Below are positions 17,050 through 30,700 of a stretch of DNA of 64,000 nt, in pieces. This DNA comes from Pelecanus crispus (lineage: Eukaryota > Chordata > Aves > Pelecaniformes > Pelecanidae), in assembly GCF_030463565.1 (NCBI RefSeq), contig NC_134656.1:4264501-4328500 (forward strand), in the 5' to 3' direction. The position numbers and the translations under genes were made by a program. Under the pieces are notes generated by a model. The model saw nothing but the letters and a program-made list of their open reading frames with translations, was not told the origin of the DNA and made no database searches. Every line of letters starts with the position of its first letter. Positions within the stretch are counted from its first letter, which is position 1.

Positions 17050-19860
17050 AGCTCTTATTTTAATTACCTAGGATTATTTGGTTGGTCACAAAACAGCAGT
17101 TGTGACCCATTGAAGGACAAAGACTGCATTTTTTTGTTTTCCTCAGACACTTCAGCTGGTTTAATGATTCTCTTCCATGGGGTCTCAGTTATTAGCTTTT
17201 TGGTGGTTTTTTGGTTTGTTTTTTTTTTTTTTAGTAGCTGTCTCAAGTGTTGTGTTATGACCTCAACAGAACATAACTAAACTGGAATTATGCTTTTTCT
17301 TCCCTAACTAACATCTTCAAACTTACATGGCTAGGGGGGCCTTGCAGCAGCCTGTGATGCACGGCACAGGGATGTTGGGGGGTCGTGTTTTGGGAGGTCA
17401 CGGCGAAGGGATGGCTGCAGGTCTGTCATCACAGCAGAGGTGTGTGACGTGGTGCTTATATAGAGCATGCATGATTCATCCCGTTCAGAATAAAATGTTG
17501 CTGTTGTGATTGCCCACGAGGGGATTTACAGACCAGTCGCTTCCTAATGCCAAAAATAACTATGAAGAATGTTACATACAAGCCAGTGAAACCAGAAAGC
17601 TCTAGTCCTGCTTCTCCTTTTGTATTTACCCTCACCCTGCTTCCCTGTACACCTGACCCACAGGAGTTGGGTTTAACTCTGCTGCTGGCTGAGCCTGCTT
17701 GTTCCCAGTTGCAGCGATGGTGTGAGCCTTCTCTTCCCTGGTGCTGTGCACTGAAGTCCCGCTGCTCTTGAGGCAGGACCTGCTCCATGCTATCTACTCC
17801 CTGCAGCCATTAACATGTGTAATGTAATAAACTTAGCAACACCTACTTTTGAGGGTGTCAGGTGATAGCTGTTTACTCAAATGGTATAAAACTAACCCAA
17901 AGGGGATGTGGCTGGGAAGGAGGAATTTGATTTCAGAGAGGTATTTGCATTGTGGCATCTCTGCTCTCCAGTTCTGGTCATCAAAAAGCTCTTCCCAGCT
18001 GCTGGGCCTGCTGTCACCAGCCCTGCCCAGCAGGAAGGCTGGCGGGGACAGTTCTCTGGTGACAGCTGGCACCTGAAGGCCCTCGTGACATGGAGGAGGC
18101 AGAAGCAGGCGGGGGAGCTGGCCACCCCGTGCTCCTCAGAGGGGTCAGGCCTGGGCTGCACCTCCAGGAGGGTGCTGCACAGGGGTGAACAGGACTGACA
18201 CCTTTATCCCATCTTCATGTGAAAAAGTGGCATGGTTTTGGTTTTTTTTTTCCCCTCTCTCTTTTGTTCCTGGGGCTTTGTTTATCTTTCAATGCAACCC
18301 CCAAGCTGGGCACAGTAAAAGGCTCTGTCCATCCTGGCTGTGTTCCTGTGGACATCTCTATTCCCAGCACTCAGGGAAGGGGAAAGCAGGGTGCTTCCCT
18401 CACGCTGTGGTGCTCGGGGTGTCTCTTCCCGTTTCAGTGAAGCCTCAGGCCTCCCCGAGCCTGAGCTCTTGCCCACAAGATCCGTGCCTGCCTGCAACAG
18501 GAATAGGGAAACTTATAAAGGTTTCCCTGTTTATATCCACCAAGGCGGTGGACCTGGAGCAGCCCTTGAAAGCAGCTCCTCAGGCTCTGCTGACAGCCAG
18601 CACAGGGCTTCACAGGCCTAGAGCAAGGCGCACCTGGCAGCCAGCCCAGCAAGGACAGAAGTGCCCCAGCCCCTGCGTGAGGCAGCTCGGCGACAGCAGC
18701 CCCCGCATCCCCCGCAAGGCTGCTCCAGGAGCACTCCCAGCAGCAGCTGCAGAGCCACAGCAACTCACACACCCAGCCGCTGGCCCCACAGCTGAGCTGT
18801 TTACAGCTCACCACTGCAAAGCAAAGTGTGGGCAGGGTACAACACAGGAATCAAGGACGGGAAGGCTGCAGCGCTGCTGCTGCTCAGGAAAGCATCGGAC
18901 AGCAGCAGCTGGAGGAAGCGAGTTGCTGGGTAAGTTTCATTTACTAGTCCTTGGACTGGAATTTTGAAGTTACAAAAAGCTGCCTTCCCTTCCCAGCAGA
19001 AGTCACCACCATCATTCCCTCACATTGGGAATCTTCCACCTGGAAGCTGACAGGGCTGCAGCAGAGCAGGCAGGGTGAGCGTTCCTGCTGTTCAGTAGCC
19101 CAGGGGCTGGGCCAGGAGCTCAGCGCAGCTCCCGCACGCTGGGGCAAGCCAGGTACGGTGCCCAGCTGGCAGAGGCTGGGGCACAGCCATAGCCCAGGGA
19201 CTTCAGCAGCATCAGTAACAGCGATTGTGCCGCACATATTGGAGCTGAGGCTTTGCTGTACAGACAAGGGGAATGACTGCCTTAAAAATAAATAGAAAGG
19301 TGTTATTACATAAAAGTTAACGATGACTTCTCGTTTTGCCACAGCCACCTCAGACAAGTCAGTTGACGCTGGCAGCGCAGTGTCATCTTCACACTCACCA
19401 TCACACTGGCTGTTTTGCCAGCAGAGAAATTAGAGGCTCACAGCAGCTTCCAAGGAAGCCGTTTCAGCACACGCCCTGTTCTGCCGGTTTGAGCCCAGAT
19501 ACTGAAGGCATTTGCGGCTCCTGAACCCGCAGCGCTGCCACCCAGACCAGGCTCTGGTTAAGCTGCACCAGTGCCGGGACCCGGGCTGGGCCAGGCAGTG
19601 GCATGGTGGCACACACCAGGTGACGCTCGCAAGGCCGATTCCTCAACAAGAGCACCGGAACATGGGGTAACAGCAACAGGGGGTCCCAGTGCCTGGATTA
19701 GGGTTTTTAAGCCCATTTCTGATACCACGCAATGCGTCGCAGGCCTGCCAGAACTCTGCAGCACAGTTTTCTCCAACTCAGATTTGAGCCCCGGCAGGAC
19801 AGGCACCTGACAAGTTGTAGGGAGCGATGTTACTGAGCTACATACAGAACAAAGGAGGGA
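17050..19860. other. Convergent intergenic interval between PSMA7 and LSM14B
   Basis: The 3' ends of PSMA7 (+) and LSM14B (−) face each other across about 2.8 kb. The part from 17300 to 19800 is moderately GC-rich and holds a 260-codon plus-strand open frame (18185-18967) rich in A, P, S and Q, with no family resemblance. I see no splice-supported gene, tRNA or known repeat. A transcribed non-coding RNA cannot be excluded. Confidence 0.7.
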
Positions 19861-19864
19861 AACA

Positions 19865-21568
19865 TTAAACATTTACATGTTTATTATAATTACAATTTAC
19901 ATTACTCCAAAGAGCAGCCCCACTGCTATCTTCTAATTCTTAGCAATAAAGTCCTACAAAAATAAATCCAAGCTTTTACAGTAACCTAGGTCAATGCGTA
20001 ACTAAAAAATTCTAGCTATATAAGGGGTTCAGTCATCAAGGTGCTTTTTCAACAAAATTCCCTACCAACCAAAGAAGGGACACATGCCTATAGCAATTTA
20101 ACCCACTTATTCATGCAAACAAATGTAACCCCCTCCCCAGCCCCTCTCCCCACATACAGATTTTTAAAAACAAAAGAAAACTAAACTATTTACAGTATGG
20201 GGGGTACAGAGGAAACAAAATTAAACATGCCCATCTGTTAAGCTTCATTATATGGACTCCCATCCCTAGTTTAATGAAAACATTCCATAGTGTTCCACCA
20301 CAGTCTACTAGTGTACAGAGAACTGTTTGCGTTCGGTACTACCTGCGAGCGAGGTACGAACTGAGGAAAGGAGCCGGAGCTTCAGATCTCCTTCCCAGAC
20401 AGTCAGCTACTGCCAAAACCTCTTCACTCCGAGCGCGCGAGCAGAGGCGCCGGCCACTCCTGTCCCCCCCGAGGGCACAGCACGCTGTCCCCCCTGCTGC
20501 CCCCACCCAGTGAGGAGCTCCGAGCCTCTGAGGAGCGCCCAGCACCCTTCAGCTCAAGGGAGTCACGGCTCTGCGAAAGCCCGCAGCACCTCCGCGTTAG
20601 TACCAGCCAACAAACAGTTGTACGGTCATTTACACTACTACATGATCAACAATCCAGTATTCCCAAGTGACAATATACATAACTCCTCAGCACCAGGAAT
20701 CCATTCTTCCAGATACCAAGTGCCACTTCACACCTGCTGCCGAGAACAGTGAGACCAGCAGCACCAAAGAATCCATTTGGTTACTCGGAACAAACAAATT
20801 ATAGCTGGTTGATTTCAAGTGAGCTTTGGTTCCATGTTAAAATAGCATGACGTATCTTCTTCAGGGTTCAGAAAAGGAGTCTGACTTTAAGCTTAGACTA
20901 TAGCAGCCTTTGAGAGACCCAGAAAGAAGAACCATGTAAGTTAGTCTGCACTTAAAAAAACAAAAACAAAAACACACAAACAAAAAAGACACCCTGAAGA
21001 AGGTACCCCTGAACACATTCCCTCTTCCAAAGAATATTCCAGCTGACAGTTGCTGGTCCAAAATAAGTCCAGAATATAAGCAGTAGTACATGAAGTTCTG
21101 TCGCTTGAGCTGAGACAGTAAACAATATGAACCATTTTCCCACATTAGTGCAGCAGTTGGTTGTTTTCTTTCTATATACAGTTTCATCCTCTCAGGAGAT
21201 ATGTTAGAACCTATTCAGAAAAAACAGGTAGAATTAGGTTTGATAGCGTGGGGATCTTCTCCCAAGAAAAAGAAAAGCAGCAAAGTATCAACTGAAATGC
21301 TTCGCTAGAGCCTCAGCTCAAACAAGCAGCTCTTGCTTTCTCAGACAGAAGGCTAGCCCAAGAAATCAACAGAACAATCAATGTGTTAAAAACACTTGTA
21401 TTTCCTTCTACCACTTCAAAGGGCAGATCAGATACAACAAGGAACAATTCTGGATCTATCATGAGACTGGAGAGCAAAAGAGGTTGCACAGACAGTTCAG
21501 ACAAGGAGCAAGAGACAAACCTGGCCCAGAGACAGTACTTATTCTTGCTAAAAAACTTGCCTCTGCAG
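19865..21568 (-). other. LSM14B: LSM14B 3' untranslated region
   Basis: About 1.7 kb from the stop codon to the polyadenylation signal at 19880-19885. It includes a T-rich run on the mRNA strand (A-rich at 20950-20990 on the plus strand). Open frames within it look like chance. Confidence 0.75.
19880..19885 (-). terminator. LSM14B: LSM14B polyadenylation signal
   Basis: AATAAA on the minus strand (TTTATT on plus), followed downstream on the minus strand by a T-rich stretch. It is the best candidate for the LSM14B mRNA end, placing cleavage near 19860. Confidence 0.75.
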
Positions 21569-21740
21569 TTACACTCTGCCAGTACCAGCTCTGTGAGTGG
21601 TTTGGTTTCGCCTTGCTGCTCCACTACCCCTTCCACCTCGAAATCCACCACGAAAGCTGCGGCCACGAAGGAACCGTCCAGACACTCCAAACGTCTCTGT
21701 ATTGAGCTTCCTTTCTTCAGCCCACGTGGTACGCCTAGAA
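21569..21740 (-). CDS. LSM14B: LSM14B coding exon 9 with stop (TFG motif, RGG tail)
   Basis: Encodes [20 protein letters not shown] then the RGG-rich tail ending THRAGTGRV and a TAA stop. Acceptor GTTCAG. Confidence 0.96.
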
Positions 21741-24700
21741 CTGAACAAGACTGCATTCAGATTTAACGTTAAGTAATCACCAACTCATTTAGCTAGGAAG
21801 CTTCAAGCACCCTGTTTTGTCGAACTAAACCGCAGCAAGAACAAGCTGCGGCGTACACATGCTCACTAACTCAATTCCTCTGCTAAGCACAGATTTGAAA
21901 GCAACAGCTGTTGGCTTTTGTAAGCTACTTTCACACTGGAAAACTAAAGATGGGCCTAGAAAAGGGTTGAACATGGTCTCACTAGCACTTCAAACACTGT
22001 CTTGTTTTCTTGAAAAATACAAACTCTTGACTCCATTGAAGCCTCTCCAGAAACCTGGGAAGCCCTGTCACAGCCGAGGTTCAGCAGACTGCTACTGATG
22101 GCTCCAGCACGTTCCTTCCTTCGCAGAGCCTGCCTCGCCCTGACCACCACACTGCAAGCGCTTGGAAGAAAGCTTGGCTAAAGCGAGGCGGAAACCCTAC
22201 CAAGGGAATTTCACATACTGAGAACTAAAGGGATGTCTGACTTCACTGGGCAGTTGAAAACAGTGTCAGCAGCAAAGGACGAAGCTGTCTTTTACCATTC
22301 CCAACATTTAATTTAATGCCTTTCCACAGACAGACCTGACCTCCTCTCTGCCCAAACTCCAGGCTTAGCTTGCTCCTGTCTGCAAGTTGCACCATCTTCA
22401 GCACAGCATGACCCTGATGCCTCCTCCCACAAGTGAGATAAGAAATTTGTTTAAAAATCAATGGTTCAAAGTCAATACTGGGAAACAGAACTGGAAATTC
22501 CTGTATCATAGTTTAGGCAAGTGTATCGGTATCAGCTGAAATCCTTGCTTTTTGTTTGATCCCACTGCAGGAAGCTTGGTTAACATCACTCGTGAGCCAT
22601 CAAACGTATGGCAATACTCCCTTCTAAAGACTGTTTTGCTGACTTTCTCACATTCTAGAATTTTTAAAGAATTAACCATGTGACATAGATTACATCTAGA
22701 ATTCTATGCCTAAAATGGCATTAAAAAAAGCAAGCTTTTGGAAAAATACTCACCTAGATTTCAGTTCTGAAGAAATGTTGTCAAAGAAAGACTTGGATTT
22801 ATCATAATAGCAGTTGGGTCCCAGAAGGTCCTCCTCTGCGCTGCCGTCATTGTTTTGAGTTGCCACTCCAGGGTCCCCTTTTTCTTCCCCCGTCTCTGCT
22901 TTGTCATCTGAAGATAATAAAACGTATTACACTTCCATGATGCATACTGAAGAGCCATCTGTTCTCTTGCTCCCTCAAACAAGATTTGAGTTGCAGCCAC
23001 ATGTAATCATGCAGTTTCTCAGAATGAGTTTGTCTATGCAGTCTTTACTACTAGCTCAGCAATTCATATTTAATGAAGTCACAAACCTTTAAAGTTTAGT
23101 TTCTTCTTGAATTCTTTATCAAGTTCCTCTCTGTTGAATTGTGCATTTGCACTTTCAAAGTCAAAGTCACCTTCAAACTTTATTGTATTTTCCTTCACAG
23201 TAGTTGGTCTGTTTTGTCCTCTAGAACGGTTTCTGGTTCTCCTGTTTCCTGAAAGCAGGAGAGTTTAAACACTTGGTAATGCACAGGGAGGTTAAATGAC
23301 TTGCTCAAGAGCAGAGGAAACCAGGGTTACAACTCAGGAGTTTCTGGCTTCCAGTCCTGTGGTTAGGCCACACCTCTTTGAAAGTAACTTCTGACTCGGC
23401 TGTGGAAGACGTGCTACAGCAATACTTTGAATTTCTGAATGAAAAGCACTCCTGGATGTCAGTCTTACTGTTAAGACAGAGTACACCCAACTTCCCTTAC
23501 AGTGTGAGGAGAAGAAATCAAAACACTATACCAAGAAAAGCTCAGGGAAGCAGGGAAAACTACCTTTTCTGGCTGCTGTTCATCTGCAAGCATCATACAA
23601 ACAGTCTACAAACCTGTCATGATGGCAAACAGGAACAGGTCACTGGTTTCAGAAAATCCACCCAAGACACTCATCTACCCACAGAAGGAGCTTGGACTTT
23701 GTATAGCTTCTGGTTTCCAACTGAGAAGCTATCAACTCCTTTTTGGAAAACCTATAACCCCTTCTGCAGTGCTGCCCTCAGGCAAATTAATTTGAAAACC
23801 CAAGAGTCTGAAGTTTTGGTTCCTGCCTTTTTTCATTTTGCTTGGGCAGGAATATCTGTTTGAATTTAATTTCACTTTTTGTTGACCTGTGCTTAAACTG
23901 CAGTCTTGAGACAAGACCTCTACTCTATGGAAGTGAGGGCTCCATAGTTTCTCTCAGTTACAAGAGCTCTGGAAATTCTTAAACAGGCTGCCCTTCCCAC
24001 TAAAAATTCTTCAGGTTTCAGAGAAATCTAGTTGCTGCCACCAACTCATAGCATCAATTTGTGTAGCATACCTTCAAGGTTCCAGAAAAGGCACTAGAAT
24101 TCTGTCCCTGGAATGTTCTGAACTTCTGTGATTCCAGAACCTATTTTATTAGGGAAGCATCTCCAGATGCCCAAAGCATTATCAAGCTTTATTTTACTCT
24201 CAATCTTCTGTCCAATAATCCTTCACTGAAATGAACAATATTTGCCTTTATAGGCTAACGTGACTGTTTAGTGTCAGGTTAACCTACCTGATCTTCTCCT
24301 TTGAGGTCTTCTGTTTTCATCATTCACCTGTCCTTGGGTTTGCACAGGTGCTGCCTGGACTGTATCTACTGAACAAGAAGGATAAACTCAATAAAGGAGC
24401 ACGAGAACAGAACTGAAACAGTTTAGCTTTGCTGTGCACCTTTGAAGGATGCTTCAAACCAGCACTTTAAAGATGAAGTGGTGCATACATACCATTTGTC
24501 TTGCTGTTGCCCTGCGGAACCTGCCGTCCATTGCGCTGAACCCCTGGAGTTACTTTCACTGGGGGTGGCTTTTGTGAATTCATGTTGTCAACTGGGCCAG
24601 TCTGAACAGCCTGCTCTACCATGGGGCTTTTGCGGACTGGGTGAACAGAAGGAAAGCCAGCACCTGGAAAAAATCCCAATGACTAAGTGCCTCTCAGAAA

Positions 24701-27700
24701 ATGCGCTAACGCTAGTCAAACCCTACCCGCTTCTATGGAGAAACCATTTTGTCACAAATTACTCAAACCCTTCAGTGTTTATCATTACACGCTATGTTTA
24801 AGTGGCATATACACTAGGTAAGGCACTACTGCCATACAAGTCTTGGCTCTCAAGTCCAGAGCCTTAAGATCAGGAAATCTACCCATTTATTTCTTAAACC
24901 AAGTTAGACACACATTGGATAAGCTAGCCAGGTCAGTCTCTCAGACAGTTCATACGAAGATCTAATTTCTAGGTGTATCCTTGGTTATGCAGGATTTTAC
25001 TTTACATGCTACTTTAAATCTGAAGCAAAAATCCACCATTTTGAAACTGCTCAAGAAAGCTCCCCCACTTTGTCAAAAAAGTTTTGCAGCAAATGCTTAA
25101 CCACCTCAACTATATCCCATTTCGTAAGCCGCTTTTAGAAGTCCTTCAACTTCATTGCTTATTGCTAGCTTTCAGACAAAGAAAACCTGAAACCAGACCA
25201 GGATCTCAAAGTTACCCTTTTAAATTCCTTCTTGGTCAAGGCCAAAGTGTTACCAAGACTTCTGTTGCTCTTCCATCCAGGCTTATTTATTCACACTACA
25301 AAACATGTAAATACTTTTCATGGTTTGGTATACCTTACACCAATTATATTAAAAAGTGACAGTCTTCAGTACTCAGAAGAAACACCACATTCTAGATTTA
25401 ATTAGAAGTTTTGGAGTACTACAGGTTTATGTAGTTATGCACAAGAACTGCTCGGAAGCAAACTTTAACTGAATATACTTTAAGAGCAAGAAAAGTGAAA
25501 AGCTGAAGAGTACACACAAACGAAGCCACTGACACTTCTGGGTCACCCAAGTCCACATGAGATATACCCAGTAGGTAACATCATGCAGGTTCCCAGTTAA
25601 TGTACACCTGGAAAACTTGCAAGGAAGACAGACATATCCTAAGGATTATTCAGTAGGACAAAGCTGCTGTGCAAGTTTAACATGAGAAAGTTTCAAAGCT
25701 TAGCCAGAATATTGAGAAAGTACGTACAGATAGATGGCCAAAACCAGAGAGTAAGTAAAAACAGTTTCATGCCAACACAAGCATACATGCTTAAGTTAAA
25801 AAACAGATGAAACTAATTACCATGTTTAAATGCAGGCTGCACCTGGTCTCTCTGCTCTGAGGATGGTCAGTCTAGTATCTCTACTCAATCTCCTTTAAAA
25901 GTTTTTACACATAGAAGCAAGCACCCAGAACTATGTTATCTCAGCTTACCACACCTCAAATTGCTTACTGTTAGTCATGCTTTACTAATTGGGAGTCTTG
26001 ACAAGGTACTATGCTCCATCATGCATGAAATCTATCCTGATATCTCCTCAATTACAGCAGTACTCCTAAATTTTCTATTAACCTGTGTCTCTAACAGCAA
26101 GGCCACCCACAATTTAAGCAGTGTGCTTATCTTTCCAGGAAAGACTAATTTAATTGCTTGCCCAGTCTCTAAGGTGACACATGTTCCTGGATAGGATGCA
26201 GCACATCAACATCCCTAAACCTGAGCCCTCTCCTGATACTTATACAAGAGGATCTGCTGTTCTGTACTTTTCCTTTCTCCTGTCTCTCTAATTGATACTT
26301 CTAGGACAGGAGGAATACTTCATGTAATGAAAAGCAAAAATAGCTGAGAACAAACTAGTTCTACTAGCATTACCAATATAAGTACTATCATTCTAGGAGG
26401 GGTTAACAAGAACAGAGTGTTTGCAAGTGCCATGCAGTTCTTCCAAATATTTGGAGTCCTCAAACTGCTGTTACCCTTGGAAGAAAGCTGATGGGGCTCT
26501 GAAGACATGTCAGGCTCTGAAACAGGTTGTGGAGACGGAGAAGAACTAGGGCTGGAAGCAGCTGCTGATGCTGGAGGGCTTACCAATTTCTCTAAAGAGA
26601 TAGAGGGAAGAAGAGAAAGCAAAGATATATGGATAAGATACAAGGTAGTGAAACATCTGAAGGACTTGGAAAGAGGCACAAGAATCTCTAGAACAGCATT
26701 AGAGCAGCTTATTTACAGTCCTCTCCGGGAATACAAGTTCTTTGTACATGTGATGTATATGTAAGGTCTGTTAGGTTAGGAATGAACTGGCCTCAACTGT
26801 TAGGTATTCACATTACTTTCCAAAAGAAGTGTTAGCTATTTAGTCTCTTTCTTTTGTGTGCGTGTGTGTGTGTAAGTGCAACACAGGCCTCCTTGCGATA
26901 AGATCATTGCACAAAGTTGTTAACTACTTATTCACTGCTTGTTGCAGCCTGACACTCGGCAAGGAATTCGTTATTAGTTACTGTTATTTGGTTTCACAGT
27001 AGCTGCATACAAGGACTGTACTTTTATTCTAGCAAGTAAAGTTTTTACTTACCTAAACCTAACGAAGCTGCATACTGCTGGCTAAGTAAAGAGCTGGCAG
27101 CAAGCTGGCTGTAAGGTGGCATACCTCTAAACGGGCTGTAAGGCACATGTGGCTGAAAGGATGATGTAGAGGCAGAGCCCAGTGAAGACTGTAACAAGAT
27201 AAAGTACATTTCCATTTACAGTGTCCAGAAGTCAACTCATTTTGGCAGTGATTCTCTACTTCACATACAGCATTACTAAAGCTTAAGTAAACACCGAGAA
27301 GGGTTAGTTTACCTCTTTATGATTTTCCTGCATTCTCAGCTAGGTAAACTAGCTCTGGCTTTTGTTGACTGAAGTCTTTAATGCTGCTGCTATTTTAAAC
27401 ATTACAACCAAATTCAGGATGCTTCAATCTGAAGATTCCTGGAGACACTTATTGGCCTTCATTTTTATAAGTCTACACCAAAATCAAGTCTTTAATCACC
27501 AGTGTTTTATCATAGCTTTCTATCAACACTTCAGGCTAACTTACTTGAACAATGGCAGGATCTTGGGGCAGGGTATGTTGAGCTTTTGGAGGTTCACAGA
27601 CAGTGATGTCTTTGATGTCACTTCCTCGAAAAATAATGTATTCATAGATTTCTTCTCTCGGAGGAGCAGGTCTGTCTGTGGGCCGGTCTTCAGTACCAAA

Positions 27701-30700
27701 GGATCGCACTTTAGCATTAGAAAGATTACTATTAGTCCAGTATTACCATTGCAGCATTGTGTAAGTTCAGATTTATGCAATTAACAAGTACTCTTGTAAT
27801 AATTGCCAAAAGTAATAAACAACAAAAAGATTACCTCCAGAACCCTGAATCTCCTTATCGCACACATCTGTTCCCTCAAATGCCAACTCTTTCAGCAGCC
27901 TGTATAAACAGTTTTGTTTACATCAAGCTGTGAAGGTAAAGACCATAGACCAGCTGGAGTGAAGAATCCTCCTCCAAAACCAAGGACTTCCCCACAGTGC
28001 TATACTGCCATATTCCCCTTCCCTCCCCAGCCCCTGTCCTGTGTAAGCCAGACAACTGCCACTGCAGCAGACCACAGGGGAGGCCCCTGAAGCAGCAGGG
28101 GAAAAGCCTTAGAAGGCTTTAGAGCTCAAAGTTGCACCTTTGGTTTCATATATTTATTAGACAGATAGAGGTAAAGTTTTATCAACGACAAGAGCTTCCT
28201 ACTAAAATTCTCTCTGCTCCATGTTACTGGTTTTATGATTAATATCCACTGACTCCAAAGCAAGCTTTTAATGATCAATCCAAAATGTCAGTGCCTGCTG
28301 AGGCTTTACCAAGTCCCGGCTATCGGAACACTTGAGCAGGTACTAACCAGTGGTGTTACACATTGGAGTGGGGAAAAAAAGCTGCAATGGACTGTATGGC
28401 AGCCATCAGGTAGAAGCATAAATGAATTTGAGCCATTAAAGAAGAAGAGGTCAGACTCAGACTTACTGGATTGCTAGTGCAGGAAAACAGCATACTATAT
28501 CAGACACTGACATACAAAAGCTTGAAATTTCAGCCACAAGTTACAGAAGCTCAGCAAGTTTACTAGTCTAGTTGTTTTCTGTCTTTGCGAGGCTTTGCCA
28601 GTTCAGATAAGCACCGGCACATACTGGTTTGATGTATGCTTCCTGCCAACAGGAGAATCCTGTACTGGAGTTGCATCAATTGCTTCTAACAGTTACCACA
28701 GAAGTACTCAACCTCTCTGCCAGGACACACCACAATACCTGCAGTACCTTTACAAACTACATCCTTAACAGACCTTTCACAAGCACCTGCTGTGTCACAG
28801 TCTGTGGTCATGTGCCAGCCAGCTGCCATTCCCACTGCACAGCTGGACAGACACAAGCACGGACAGCCCTGTCACATGGATGACAGGGGACAGGGGGCAC
28901 CACAGCTTCCCCAGAAAAAGGGCAGCAAAAAAGTGGATCCACCCAATCCCAGTGTTGAGCATCCCCAGTATACTGTACTAACTTACTAGGAGTGTTGACA
29001 GCTGTAGACAGGGCTACTCAGCCAGAGTCCTGTTCTCAGAGGTGAAAAGCTGTACCCAGGTGGTTCCCCCTACCCTACCAAGCAGCAGTTACTATTGCAA
29101 GCGGTCTTCACCTCTGTTCAACATCGGGGTCAGCTCACAAGGTACAGCAGGTCAACGCCAAACTTTGTCCCTATCGCACTGATGCTGTTTAGCACCTCAG
29201 CTTACACCTAACTGGAAGGGAATCTTAACTGATGCAAGGACAAGCTGTCAGCCACTTCCCTTGAATGACCGTCTTCCATTAGTTCCTAGGGTGTATAACC
29301 TCTCCAAGTTATTTTAGATCTCCAGCTGCTGTTTGATCATATTACAGCTGTAACCTAGTCAACTAGAAGCAGCTTATAAACTGAAAGCAATGCTTGTGGC
29401 CTTTTAGACATGAACTGTACCACTGATATCCCTGCTCAAGATTAGATTATTACAGCACACAGCTCATGGCAAGACATACTACTGCTATCCAGGGACTACT
29501 GCAGAATCCCACTGCTAGCTCGGAAAGCACCACAACCTCTCCGAGTGCCGGGATCAGCCCATCAGCTTCCACATGGAGAAACACATGACTTGCAAAACCC
29601 AAAGCTGTCCAGGCAACCTCTCAGTTGGCTGGTCCCAATGTTTCTAACTAAAAAGGTGGAAAAGTATGCGCTTGTTGTAGACAAAACAGCAGTGAGGGCA
29701 TTTGAAAAGGCTCTAGGAGTTGAGCATGCCTGCCCCTACATTTGAAGTGTTCAACGGTTTCTGGCACATCACAAAGTACAGCTTTAAGTTGCTGGAGCAG
29801 TCTGAAGGGCTGTATCCCATGAAGAGTTACAGTGACTATTGTTTACAGATGAACAGGAAATCAATCCCACACCATGCTGCAGCTAGTGTTTTACAATACA
29901 GTTTGTATTCATGTGTAGGGCTTTGTTGAGCAAGACCTCTGAAGGGTCAGGAAGCACAACAAGAGTGACTGGACATCTGGAAAGCAGAGCTCACGTGGAT
30001 ATTTCTTGCTCAGAACCTCTAGTTTCTTCAAACTTCTACAGAAGGGGGAGTAAGTTTCTGGTGTTCACTGACGACAGGGCAGTAACGGGCTTAAGCTTCC
30101 TTTGTTTGCAATTTAAGTTTAGCATCTAACAAGCCAGACAACTTTCTTGCAGTCCTTAATTAAGCACATGGAATCTCCTTATCCAGTGTTTAAGACATTG
30201 TGCGTGCACTGAGATTTAACAGGAACCAAATACAAATCAATTGAAGTTAGCCCTGCTTTGAGTAAGAGGCTGAACCAGATTCCTTCCTGAGGTCTCTTTC
30301 AATCTAAATTTTTCCTTATATCACTTGAAGGATAAAAATTAAGAAGAATAGCACTTAAATTACATATTGAACTTGTCTGAGCCTTAAACAGTGGCATCTA
30401 GGGCTTAATAATAATTTACTAGCTATCTGGACAACTTCAACTGCATGTCAGTAATTCACGGCTCTCCTAACCCTTCAGAGATCAAGTGTTTTAAACTGCT
30501 GCCCCTCCTAAGCACAGGGTTGCTATTGCTGTCACCAACTTCAACATTGCTGCTGTGTTCATAATTCTGACACTAATTTTGATATAAAGTCTCTCAATTT
30601 AAAAAGCCCTCTGAGCTAAAATGAAAAGCAGGGTTTGTACTGTAAAGTTTATAGAGCAGCACTTTAATTGGGGAAAAATGTATTCTCCGTCTATTGTAAC

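Noticed and set aside
18185-18967. 260-codon plus-strand open frame between PSMA7 and LSM14B
   Set aside because: GC-moderate, compositionally arbitrary sequence with no recognisable domain, no conserved start and overlapping frames of similar length on both strands. Kept as a note on the interval only.
26855-26874. TG dinucleotide run as a notable microsatellite
   Set aside because: Short and interrupted; ordinary intronic simple sequence.
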